Of a stretch of 15,155 nucleotides of DNA, positions 7,551 to 14,769 are shown in pieces; the first letter of the stretch is position 1, and each line of letters begins with the position of its first letter. Source of the DNA: Gammaproteobacteria bacterium (lineage in GTDB: Bacteria; Pseudomonadota; Gammaproteobacteria; UBA7966); NCBI GenBank assembly GCA_003485715.1, contig DNIF01000026.1, positions 1-15,155 on the forward strand, written 5' to 3'. Below the pieces are notes generated by a model. The model ran no database searches, was not told where the DNA came from, and saw only the letters and a program-made list of their open reading frames with translations. The position numbers were made by a program, and so were the translations under genes.

Positions 7551-8551
7551 GTGCGCGTCAATCGTGCGAGCACCCGCGCGTCGATGAGCGTCCCGGGTTC
7601 AGGTGCGGAGGTCAAAAGCCCGGCCGCCATCATCACGGCGGCGACCTCGACCGCGGCTGCGCGCAGGCGCGGCGGTTCCTGTTCGATCCAGGCGTGGTTG
7701 GCCGCACGATCCACGAGTTCGATCCGGGTCATTGATGCGCGCAACTGCTCGGGACTGACACCGAGATTGGCCGCGATCGCACCGATACACCCAGGACTCC
7801 CGTCGAGCAGATCTTCGACGACGCGAAAATGCCCGGCGAGCAGCGCGGCCAGCCCCTCCACACAAACCTCATTACAGGGATGCATCACGACGAGTACGTC
7901 GAGGATGCGGCCGGGGATCTGGCCGGAATCGAACAGATTCACGGCACCCTGAGCCTCGAGTGCAAGGGCGAAGGGGTCATAGGTGACGAACACGTCCACC
8001 CGGCCCGCTCGCCAGGCCTCCAGCTGTTGAGCTGCCGGCAGAAAGACTGTGCGGACCTCCTGGGGGGCGAGGCCGTGATGACGCAGGAAGGCGTCGAGCA
8101 GCAGGGCACCGACCGCAGACTTCTCCACTGCCACGCTGCGCCCTCGCAGCGCCTCGGTGGAGGCGAGTCCCGGCCGCCCGAGTACCCGATCGCCCCCGAC
8201 CGACACATCCAGCACCGCCACGGCCCGCAGATCGAGCTGGTCCTGGCGGGCTGAGAGCAACTCATCGAGGGTGAGCGTGGCTGCATCGAGTTGCCCGGAG
8301 ATGAGCCCCTGCAGCACGGTGGTCGAAGTGGGCAGGCGCACCAGATGCACCTGCCCCCGGGGGACCAAACCCCGGGCAACGGCCAGATGCATGGGCTCGT
8401 TCCCAAACCAGGTCTGGGTTCCAACACGCAGCGGTGCACGCGGGCGCGGCGCGCAGGCAACGAGTGACAGGCCACCGGCCGCGACCCCGGCCGCCGCCGC
8501 CAGCCGACGCAGGAAGGCGCGGCGAGCCGGTGAAACGCGCGGGGATCTCAT
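7547..8551 (-). CDS. Solute-binding lipoprotein (ABC substrate-binding type, SsuA/NMT1-like) with Tat signal
   Basis: The 334-residue product starts with a twin-arginine motif (ARRAFLRR, residues 9-16), a hydrophobic stretch (17-32) and a lipobox LVAC with C33, so it is predicted to be a Tat-exported lipoprotein. The mature part has the features of type 2 periplasmic binding proteins of the SsuA/NMT1 group: LRVGTQTWFGNEPMHLA at the first lobe, QGLISGQLDAATLTLDE, LRGRSVAVEKSAVGALLL and WRAGRVDVFVTYDPFA. Such proteins bind small organic molecules (sulfonates, nitrate, pyrimidine-like compounds), but the ligand here cannot be inferred. No ABC permease or ATPase gene is present, and the gene overlaps the hybrid kinase gene by 4 bases, so a sensing rather than transport role is the better reading. 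ATG 8551 places the Tat motif at residue 9; ATG 8596 would add 15 residues. Neither start has a good ribosome-binding site. Cys33 is followed by Ala. Confidence 0.88.
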   Translation of the reverse strand: MRSPRVSPARRAFLRRLAAAAGVAAGGLSLVACAPRPRAPLRVGTQTWFGNEPMHLAVARGLVPRGQVHLVRLPTSTTVLQGLISGQLDAATLTLDELLSARQDQLDLRAVAVLDVSVGGDRVLGRPGLASTEALRGRSVAVEKSAVGALLLDAFLRHHGLAPQEVRTVFLPAAQQLEAWRAGRVDVFVTYDPFALALEAQGAVNLFDSGQIPGRILDVLVVMHPCNEVCVEGLAALLAGHFRVVEDLLDGSPGCIGAIAANLGVSPEQLRASMTRIELVDRAANHAWIEQEPPRLRAAAVEVAAVMMAAGLLTSAPEPGTLIDARVLARLTRT

Positions 8552-8558
8552 CCCTGGC

Positions 8559-8584
8559 TGGGCAAACGGGCCTGAGTGGGCAAA
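8559..8584. repeat. Direct repeat TGGGCAAA, two copies with an 18-bp period
   Basis: TGGGCAAA occurs at 8559-8566 and again at 8577-8584. It lies immediately upstream of the chosen start of the solute-binding gene, in its probable leader. It could be part of an operator or chance; if the upstream ATG at 8596 were used it would encode two FA-containing units. Confidence 0.35.
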
Positions 8585-8594
8585 TGAGGCGTCC

Positions 8595-8611
8595 ATACCG
8601 GTATCTGATAC
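8595..8611. promoter_or_regulatory. Overlapping palindromes, possible operator of the solute-binding/kinase operon
   Basis: ATACCGGTAT (8595-8604) is a perfect 10-bp palindrome and GTATCTGATAC (8601-8611) is a perfect 11-bp palindrome around one central base. They share GTAT, giving three alternating half-sites in 17 bp, about 45-60 bp upstream of the start at 8551. AT-richer than its surroundings, this is the best candidate for a protein-binding site or promoter element in the divergent region. The binding protein is unknown. Confidence 0.35.
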
Positions 8612-8952
8612 TTGCTCATCCTGAAGCCGCCCGCCCGGCGACGACCGTTGTTCTTGATCCCATCCCTGCTTGGCCAGAAGGCCAGCGAGAAAATGACTCG
8701 GGCCGGATCTGCCCCCTGCCCGACGTCGGATAACGAGTGTTTCGGCCCGGCGCGACCGCTCCTTCACCCCGCGGCAGCGGCGCCTGAGGCGGCCCCTGAT
8801 CGCGAGTGGCATCCCGCTCCTGCCCGCCCGGGTGAACGTTCCGTGGACGGTTCGGCCATAGCCGAGGCGCACTATTTCCTGCGGCCATCGATCAGTAGAG
8901 CCGGGCGGTGCACTACCCTCCTTCCTTTCACGTTGGACTTGCCCCTTAGCCC

Positions 8953-10149
8953 ATGCCGATGCCCGACTGCACGCGACGCTGTACCTCAGCGCCTGCCGCG
9001 ACGCCCCGGCTGCTCGCCATGCTGGCCGTTGCCCTGCTCGCCGGCTGTGATCGGCTTGGCCAGTTGAGTGCGGGTCTGCTGGCCTCGGACGCGCGCCAGT
9101 CCGGTACTGCTGACCAGCAGACGGTAGACAGGGTCGCAGGCGCGCCACCGGCAGCAGCGGAGATCGCCGTCATCACCGAGGCCGTGACCTTCGATACCCG
9201 TCGCACGAACGTCGAGGCGGTAGGCACGGCACGGGCACGGGCCTCGGCCGAGGTCTACCCGGCCGCCAGCGGTGAGGTCCGGAAGATCCACTTCCAGGCC
9301 GGCACCAAGGTGCGTGAGGGCACACCGCTGGTGGAACTGGACGCGCGCCGGGAGCGGCTGGCCGTATCCCTGGCCGAGGTCTCCGTGCGCGAGGCCGAGC
9401 AATTGTTGACGCGCTATCGTCGCATCGAGGACACGGGGGCGGTCTCGGAGAGCCAGATCGACGAGGTCCAGGCACGCCTCTCGGCCGAGCGCATCGCGCT
9501 GGAACAGGCGCAGGTCGCGCTGGCCGAGCGCACCATCCGCGCCCCCTTTGACGGTCATCTCGGACTCAGACTCGTGGACATCGGTGCCCGCATAGGCACC
9601 GCGACCGCCGTCGTGCGCATCGATGATCGGCGCACGCTCTATGTGGACTTCCCGGCGCCCGAGCAGGTGTTCGCTGGCGTCGATGTCGGAATGCAGCTCG
9701 AGGTCCTGCCCTTCAGCGGTCCGCGCACCGCACGCAAGGCGAAGGTCGAGGCCATCGACAGCCGTATCGATCCGGCCAGCCGCACGTTCACCGTGCGCGC
9801 CGTGATCGACAACGCCGACGATGCCCTGCGTCCCGGCATGAGCTTCCGGGTGCGTTTCGCCATGGCCGGAGAGCCACTGCCGAAGGTGCCCGAGGAGGCC
9901 CTTGTCTGGGGCGACGAGGGGCCGGCGCTGTGGGTCGTGCGGGCGGGTCGCGCAGTACGGGTGCCGGTGCGTATCGGTGAGCGACGTGCCGGGAGCGTGC
10001 TGGTCGAGGCCGCGCTCGAACCGGGCGAACGCGTGATCTCCGAGGGTGTGCAGAAGGTACGCGAGGGCACTCCCGTGACGGAAATGGCTGCCGGCGACGA
10101 GGCCTTTCCACCGACCACCGCGGTCCGCCGCAAGACCTCACTCCGGTGA
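8953..10149 (+). CDS. RND efflux periplasmic adaptor (membrane fusion) lipoprotein
   Basis: The 398-residue protein is a HlyD/AcrA-type adaptor that links the RND pump to the outer-membrane channel. A lipobox LLAGC puts the lipidated cysteine at C32; it is followed by Asp, the inner-membrane retention signal in the Lol system, as in AcrA. Domain order: first lipoyl half (about 92-130, with SGEVRKIHFQAGTKVREG), a short alpha-hairpin (131-192), the second lipoyl half (APFDGHLGLRLVDIGARIG, 197-215), a beta-barrel (226-305) and a membrane-proximal domain (307-377). The spacing and motifs are standard for HAE-type systems. The ATG at 8953 is followed by another at 8959; neither has a clear ribosome-binding site. 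The stop overlaps the start of the pump gene by 4 bases (GTGA). It is the first gene of a three-gene efflux operon divergent from the sensor operon. Confidence 0.94.
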   Translation: MPMPDCTRRCTSAPAATPRLLAMLAVALLAGCDRLGQLSAGLLASDARQSGTADQQTVDRVAGAPPAAAEIAVITEAVTFDTRRTNVEAVGTARARASAEVYPAASGEVRKIHFQAGTKVREGTPLVELDARRERLAVSLAEVSVREAEQLLTRYRRIEDTGAVSESQIDEVQARLSAERIALEQAQVALAERTIRAPFDGHLGLRLVDIGARIGTATAVVRIDDRRTLYVDFPAPEQVFAGVDVGMQLEVLPFSGPRTARKAKVEAIDSRIDPASRTFTVRAVIDNADDALRPGMSFRVRFAMAGEPLPKVPEEALVWGDEGPALWVVRAGRAVRVPVRIGERRAGSVLVEAALEPGERVISEGVQKVREGTPVTEMAAGDEAFPPTTAVRRKTSLR

Positions 10150-13100
10150 GCCGCCCCCTCGACGGTCTGGCCGGGCTGGCCGTGCGTCGACCGCTGCTCA
10201 CGGTCGTTGCCAACCTGCTCATCATCGTCGCCGGGCTGGCGGCCCTGCTCGACGTGGAGGTGCGCGAACTGCCGGATGTGGATGTGCCGATGGTGACTGT
10301 CTCGGCCGTGCTGCCCGGGGCGGCACCCGAGACCATGGACGCCGAGGTCACGCGCCGGCTGGAAGGTGCCGTGGCCCGCGTGCCAGGCGTGCAGCGGCTG
10401 CGCTCCGCCAGCGAGGAGGACAACGCCCGCGTGCGCGTGGAGTTCGCCCCCGGCACCGATCTCGTCACCGCCGCCGCCGACGTGCGCGAGGCCGTCAGCC
10501 GGATCACACGCGATCTGCCGGAGCGCACCGAGCAGATCACGGTGGTCAAGGCCGATCAGAACGCCGAGCCGATCATCCGCCTGGCCGTGAGCTCCGACGC
10601 GCTCGATGCGGCGGCGCTGACCCGTCGCGTGGAGAACGACATCCTGCCCGATCTGCTCGCGGTCGATGGTGTCGCCAGCATCGACGTCTTCGGCAACCGC
10701 GAGCAGCAGATGCACGTGGTGATCGACCCGCTGCGACTGGCGCGCTTCGGGCTTACGGTGAGTGATGTGGCCACGGCGCTGCGTGGTGCGCCCTTCGACA
10801 TCCCCATCGGCAGCTTTCGCTCTGCTGCCCAGGAACTCCTGGTGCGGGTCGAGGCGACGGCGGCGAGCCCGGAGCGAATCGAGGCCGTGGTGGTACGCGG
10901 GGACACACGCGTGGGTGATGTGGCCGATGCCTTCCTGGCCCCTGCCCGGCCCAGGAATCTGGTGCGACTCGATGGCGCAACGGTGGTCGGTCTGGGTGTG
11001 CTTCGGCGCGCGCAGTCCAACACCATCGCCATCTCGGCCGGCATCCACGAGCGGATAGCCCGGATGAATGCGCGTTACCAGGACTTGCGGATCGAAGTGA
11101 CGCAGGATGAGGCCGTGTTCATTCACGACTCGGTGACCGAGGTGGTGCAGAGCCTGCTCTTTTCCATCGTCATCGTGGTGCTGACGCTCTGGCTGTTCTT
11201 CGGCGCACTGCTGCCGACACTGCTGCCCAGTGCCGCCATCCCGACGGCACTGATAGGTGCCGTGGCCGGCCTCTGGCTTTGTGGCTTCTCGATCAACCTG
11301 CTCACCTTGCTGGCGCTGGTGCTGGCCACGGGCCTCATCGTCGACGACGCCATCGTGGTGATCGAGAACATCCAGCGCCTGCAGGCACAGGGGGTGCGGC
11401 CCGGCGCGGCAGCCCTGCTGGGGACACGGCAGGTGTTCTTCGCCGTCATCGCCACCACCGCGGTACTGGCCGCCGTGTTCGTGCCCATCGCCTTCCTGCC
11501 GACGCTGGCGGGACGCCTGTTCCGGGAGTTCGCGCTCGTGCTGGTGCTGGCGATGCTGATCTCGGGCTTCGTTGCGCTGTCGCTGGTGCCCGCCGTCGCC
11601 GCCCATCTCCGGCTGCATGTGGCCGGGCGTGGTGGTGGCGCCCTCGCCAGCGGTGGTGCGTGGGTCGCCCGCGGCTACGCGGCCCTGCTGCAACCGGTGC
11701 TCGCACACCCGCGCGTAGTTCTGCTGGCCGGTGCGCTGCTCGCCGCGCTGGCCGGCCAGCGTTACGTGCTGCTGGAACAGGAACTCGTGCCGCGCGAGGA
11801 TCGTGGCGTGATTTTCGTCTTCGCCCAAGGCCCGGACGGTACCGGTCTCGAGTACATGGATCGGCAGGCCGCCGCATTGGAGGCAATCCTCGCTCCTTAT
11901 CGCGAGCGGGGCGAGATCCGCACCCTGTTCACCGTGGTGGGCCTCTACGACCCGAATCGCGTCGGCATCACGGCGCCCCTCGCGCCCTGGGCGAGCGGTC
12001 GCCGCCCCCAACAGGTAATCATCGAGGAGTTACAGGCACGCATGGCCCAAGTCCCGGGTGTGCGTGTGAGTGTCGTCGGTCGCAGCGGGCTCGACCTCGG
12101 TGGCCGTGAGCATGCCGGTCTCGAGGTCGCCCTGCTCGGCACCGACTACGCGCACATCCACGCACAGGCGAAGCGGCTGGCCGAGGCCATCGATACGCGT
12201 TCGGATAGCCTGCACAACGCGGAGATCTCCTATCAGCCGACACAACCACAATTGTCGGTGCAGATCGATCGCCGGCGGGCCGCCGACCTCGGTGTGGCAC
12301 TCGACGACATCTCCGTCACCCTTGCCGCCATGGTCGGTGGCCAACGGATCGCGTTCCTGAACGTGGAGGATCGGGCCCTGCCCATCCTCCTCGAGTCCGC
12401 GACCGGCCTCGTGCGTGACCCGGGCGACCTCGGCAACCTCACCGTGCGCTCCGGCACCGGCGAACTCATCCCGCTGTCCATGCTCGCCTGGATCGAGGAG
12501 ACCGGCGTGGCCGCGCAACTGGATAGGGTCGCGCAGCGTCGCGCCATCGAAGTCGAGGCCGATCTGCGCCCGGGCGTGGCGCTGGGCGAGGCGATCGAGG
12601 AGATCCGAAGGCTCGCCGCGCAGACCCTCGACAGCACGCTGGAGCTTGTGTTGCAGGGCAAGGCCGAGGCCCTGGAGGAAACGCGCGGCGATCTCGATCT
12701 GACCTACCTGTTCGCGCTGATCATCGTGGCGATGGTGCTGGTGGCACAGTTCGAGGGCCTGTTGAGCCCGCTCATCGTGCTGCTCAGCGTACCCTTCGGG
12801 CTTGCCGCCGCCATCTTCACGCTGGATGTCACCGGCATCTCGCTCAACATCTACTCGCAGATCGGTCTGGTGATGCTCATCGGACTCATGGCCAAGAACG
12901 CGATCCTGGTGGTGGAGTTCGCCGATCAACAGCGCAGTCAGGGTCTGAGCGTGCGCGAGGCGATCCACGCGGCGGCCTGCATCCGCCTGCGCCCCATCAT
13001 GATGACGCTCCTGTCCACCGTCATCGGCGCCCTGCCGCTGGTGCTCGCCAGCGGGGCCGGGGCCGAGGCACGCCTCGCCATCGGTTGGGTAGTATTCGGC

Positions 13101-13262
13101 GGCCTCGGCATCGCCGGGTTGTTCACCCTGTTCCTGACCCCGGCGCTCTACGTCTGCCTTGCGGGCTTGGGGCGGGCCCGCGATCACAATCTCGGCACCC
13201 TCGAACAGGAACTCCGCGAGGCACGCACGCAGCTTGGGCCAGGCATGGAGCGCGCGGCGTGA
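10146..13262 (+). CDS. RND efflux pump, HAE-1 (AcrB-like) family
   Basis: The 1038-residue inner-membrane protein has the full duplicated RND layout: TM1 (about 16-36), a large periplasmic loop, TM2-6 (335-490), TM7 (about 522-540), a second periplasmic loop, and TM8-12 (854-1006). TM4 carries GLIVDDAIVVIEN with D400 and D401, and TM10 has LMAKNAILVVEFA with K917; these match the proton-relay residues of AcrB (D407, D408, K940), so proton-driven export of organic compounds is expected. The metal-specific HME signature is not seen, so a multidrug/hydrophobic substrate range is likelier than metal ions, but the substrate cannot be read from sequence. The GTG start lies in a GTGA overlap with the adaptor stop and has no strong ribosome-binding site, which suggests translational coupling. 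The 3' end overlaps the outer-membrane factor gene in the same way. Confidence 0.95.
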   Translation: MSRPLDGLAGLAVRRPLLTVVANLLIIVAGLAALLDVEVRELPDVDVPMVTVSAVLPGAAPETMDAEVTRRLEGAVARVPGVQRLRSASEEDNARVRVEFAPGTDLVTAAADVREAVSRITRDLPERTEQITVVKADQNAEPIIRLAVSSDALDAAALTRRVENDILPDLLAVDGVASIDVFGNREQQMHVVIDPLRLARFGLTVSDVATALRGAPFDIPIGSFRSAAQELLVRVEATAASPERIEAVVVRGDTRVGDVADAFLAPARPRNLVRLDGATVVGLGVLRRAQSNTIAISAGIHERIARMNARYQDLRIEVTQDEAVFIHDSVTEVVQSLLFSIVIVVLTLWLFFGALLPTLLPSAAIPTALIGAVAGLWLCGFSINLLTLLALVLATGLIVDDAIVVIENIQRLQAQGVRPGAAALLGTRQVFFAVIATTAVLAAVFVPIAFLPTLAGRLFREFALVLVLAMLISGFVALSLVPAVAAHLRLHVAGRGGGALASGGAWVARGYAALLQPVLAHPRVVLLAGALLAALAGQRYVLLEQELVPREDRGVIFVFAQGPDGTGLEYMDRQAAALEAILAPYRERGEIRTLFTVVGLYDPNRVGITAPLAPWASGRRPQQVIIEELQARMAQVPGVRVSVVGRSGLDLGGREHAGLEVALLGTDYAHIHAQAKRLAEAIDTRSDSLHNAEISYQPTQPQLSVQIDRRRAADLGVALDDISVTLAAMVGGQRIAFLNVEDRALPILLESATGLVRDPGDLGNLTVRSGTGELIPLSMLAWIEETGVAAQLDRVAQRRAIEVEADLRPGVALGEAIEEIRRLAAQTLDSTLELVLQGKAEALEETRGDLDLTYLFALIIVAMVLVAQFEGLLSPLIVLLSVPFGLAAAIFTLDVTGISLNIYSQIGLVMLIGLMAKNAILVVEFADQQRSQGLSVREAIHAAACIRLRPIMMTLLSTVIGALPLVLASGAGAEARLAIGWVVFGGLGIAGLFTLFLTPALYVCLAGLGRARDHNLGTLEQELREARTQLGPGMERAA

Positions 13263-14734
13263 AGGCCGAGGCCACGGTGAGCCAGGTGGTGCAACCGGCT
13301 GCTGAAGGGTGCCCTCGGTTGGTGCCCTGGCAGTCCGTCAGCAGGGGTATCTGCCCGGGCAGGACTGCACTCCCTTGTCTGCTGGCCGCGCTGCTCGGGC
13401 TGGGGGGCTGTGCGGCAGTGGGCCCCGACCCGGTTGCTCCGCAGATCCCGGTGCCCGCTGCCTGGCAAACGGCGCTCGAGCTGCCGGTGGTGGAAGGCAC
13501 CGCCTGGTGGCAAGGCTTCAAGGATCCACGCCTCGATGCCCTGGTCGCCCAGGCACTGGCCGCCAATCCGGATCTCGCCGTCGCCAGCGCGCGTCTGGCG
13601 GAGGCGGCAGCCCTCGTGCGTGCCGAGCGCTCCGACCTCTATCCCATCGTCGATGGACTGGCCGAGGGCAATGTGTTCTCGCGCAGCGACCCGGGGCGGG
13701 ACCTCGACGTAGTGGGGATCGGTGGCACCCTCGCCTTCACGCCCGATCTCACCGGTCGGCAGCGTCGGCGCATCGAGGCGGCGATCGGCACGCTGAACGC
13801 CCGCGTGGCCGATCTCGCTGACGCCCGTCGCCTGCTCGTGGCAGGCGTGGTCGAGGAGTACATCGAGTTTCGGCGCACCCACGCCCAGTTGAAGCTGCTC
13901 GATCGCGCGCTCGCGCTGCAGCGGCAAACCCTGGCGATCGTCGAGGCACGCTTCACGGCCGGACTCGCGGCCCGGATGGATGTACAGCGCGCGACCGCCG
14001 ATGCGGCGCGCACCAGTGCCCAGCGCGGCCTGCTCGAGGCAGCCCGTACCGATGCCAGGATCACCCTCGCGGTGCTGCTGGGCACCCATGCCGGTGAACT
14101 CGAGATCACCCCGCCGCCGCAGATCGAGGGCGACCCACCCATCTACGGTGCGGGGCCAGGAGCGGGACTGCCAGCCATGGTGGTGCGCAACCGCCCCGAT
14201 CTGCGCGCCGCCGAGGCACGCCTGCTCGCCGCCGTATCCGGCATCGGCGTGGAGGTGGCCGATCTCTACCCGACACTGCGTCTGCCCGGACGCATCAGTG
14301 CCAGCACCGGCAGCGCCACCGCCCTGACCGGCCAGTTGTTTGGCGTGCTCGGCGCGGTGCTGGACCTGCCGCTGCTCGACGCCGGCCGGCGGCGCGCCGA
14401 GGTGGCAGCGGCGCGGGCGCGCGCCGACGCCGCCCTGGCCCTCTACCAGCGCACGCTGCTCACGGCACTCAACGAGGTGGAGAACGCACTGGTGGCCATC
14501 CGCGCCGCCGAGGATCGGCGCCGGGAGCTCGAGGGTGCCGTGGCGGCGAGCGAGCAGGCCTACGAGCAGCTTGCCGCGCTCAACCGCGAGGGCCTGGCCA
14601 CCTTCATCGACATCCTCGACGCCCAGCGGGTGCTCATCCTGAGCCGCGAGGCCTATGTGGACTCCGAGGCCGGCCTCGCACGTGCCGTGGTGGCACTGCA
14701 CCGTGCCACCGGCGCGCCCACGGGATCCGGCTGA
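13259..14734 (+). CDS. Outer-membrane efflux lipoprotein, NodT/OprM family
   Basis: The 491-residue protein is a TolC-type channel of the NodT group, completing the tripartite pump. The lipobox LGGC places the lipidated cysteine at C51 and Ala follows it, consistent with sorting to the outer membrane. Typical family motifs are WWQGFKDPRLDALVAQAL (83-100), VVRNRPDLRAAEARLLAA (308-325) and LPLLDAGRRRAEVAAARA (369-386), which mark the two OEP repeats. I chose the GTG at 13259, which overlaps the pump stop (GTGA) and has GGAG 8 bases upstream; this gives an unusually long 50-residue leader before the cysteine. In-frame GTG or TTG codons at 13277-13322 could give a shorter signal peptide. The gene ends 26 bp from the stop of a second outer-membrane factor gene on the other strand. 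Confidence 0.92.
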   Translation: MKAEATVSQVVQPAAEGCPRLVPWQSVSRGICPGRTALPCLLAALLGLGGCAAVGPDPVAPQIPVPAAWQTALELPVVEGTAWWQGFKDPRLDALVAQALAANPDLAVASARLAEAAALVRAERSDLYPIVDGLAEGNVFSRSDPGRDLDVVGIGGTLAFTPDLTGRQRRRIEAAIGTLNARVADLADARRLLVAGVVEEYIEFRRTHAQLKLLDRALALQRQTLAIVEARFTAGLAARMDVQRATADAARTSAQRGLLEAARTDARITLAVLLGTHAGELEITPPPQIEGDPPIYGAGPGAGLPAMVVRNRPDLRAAEARLLAAVSGIGVEVADLYPTLRLPGRISASTGSATALTGQLFGVLGAVLDLPLLDAGRRRAEVAAARARADAALALYQRTLLTALNEVENALVAIRAAEDRRRELEGAVAASEQAYEQLAALNREGLATFIDILDAQRVLILSREAYVDSEAGLARAVVALHRATGAPTGSG

Positions 14735-14769
14735 ACGGGCGCAGCGGGCCGAACGTCAACTCAGCCCGG
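14727..14769. terminator. Possible bidirectional hairpin between two convergent genes
   Basis: CCGGCTGA (14727-14734) can pair with TCAGCCCGG (14761-14769) with one bulged base, so both convergent stop codons lie in the stem and the 26-bp gap forms the loop. Inside, CGGGC (14745-14749) could instead pair with GCCCG (14764-14768). There is no T-rich run on either side, so terminator activity is uncertain. Confidence 0.3.

Larger units (their letters stand above)
8552..8952. promoter_or_regulatory. Divergent intergenic region between the sensor operon and the efflux operon
   Basis: About 400 bp separate the divergent starts at 8551 and 8953, so promoters of both operons are expected here. I found no convincing sigma-70 -35/-10 pair on either strand. 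Visible elements are the overlapping palindromes at 8595-8611, a direct repeat at 8559-8584 and a short inverted repeat TGGCC-AGAA-GGCCA at 8671-8684. The minus-strand frame is open through the whole region, but its Arg/Gly-rich translation shows no domain and it would displace the signal peptide, so I do not call a gene in it. Confidence 0.5.

Noticed and set aside
8552..8952. c-di-GMP riboswitch upstream of the sensor or efflux operon
   Set aside because: I could not find the conserved core of the known c-di-GMP aptamers on either strand.
8552..9148. N-terminal extension of the solute-binding protein by up to 199 codons, or a separate small gene here
   Set aside because: The translation is Arg/Gly/Pro-rich, overlaps the adaptor start, and would bury the Tat signal and lipobox inside the protein.
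9639..12011. 790-codon minus-strand frame opposite the adaptor and RND pump
   Set aside because: It is His/Gln/Gly-rich with no domain, and antisense to strongly conserved efflux genes.
12030..14701. Two further long minus-strand frames opposite the pump and the NodT factor
   Set aside because: They have the same antisense composition bias and no motifs; the plus-strand genes explain the region.
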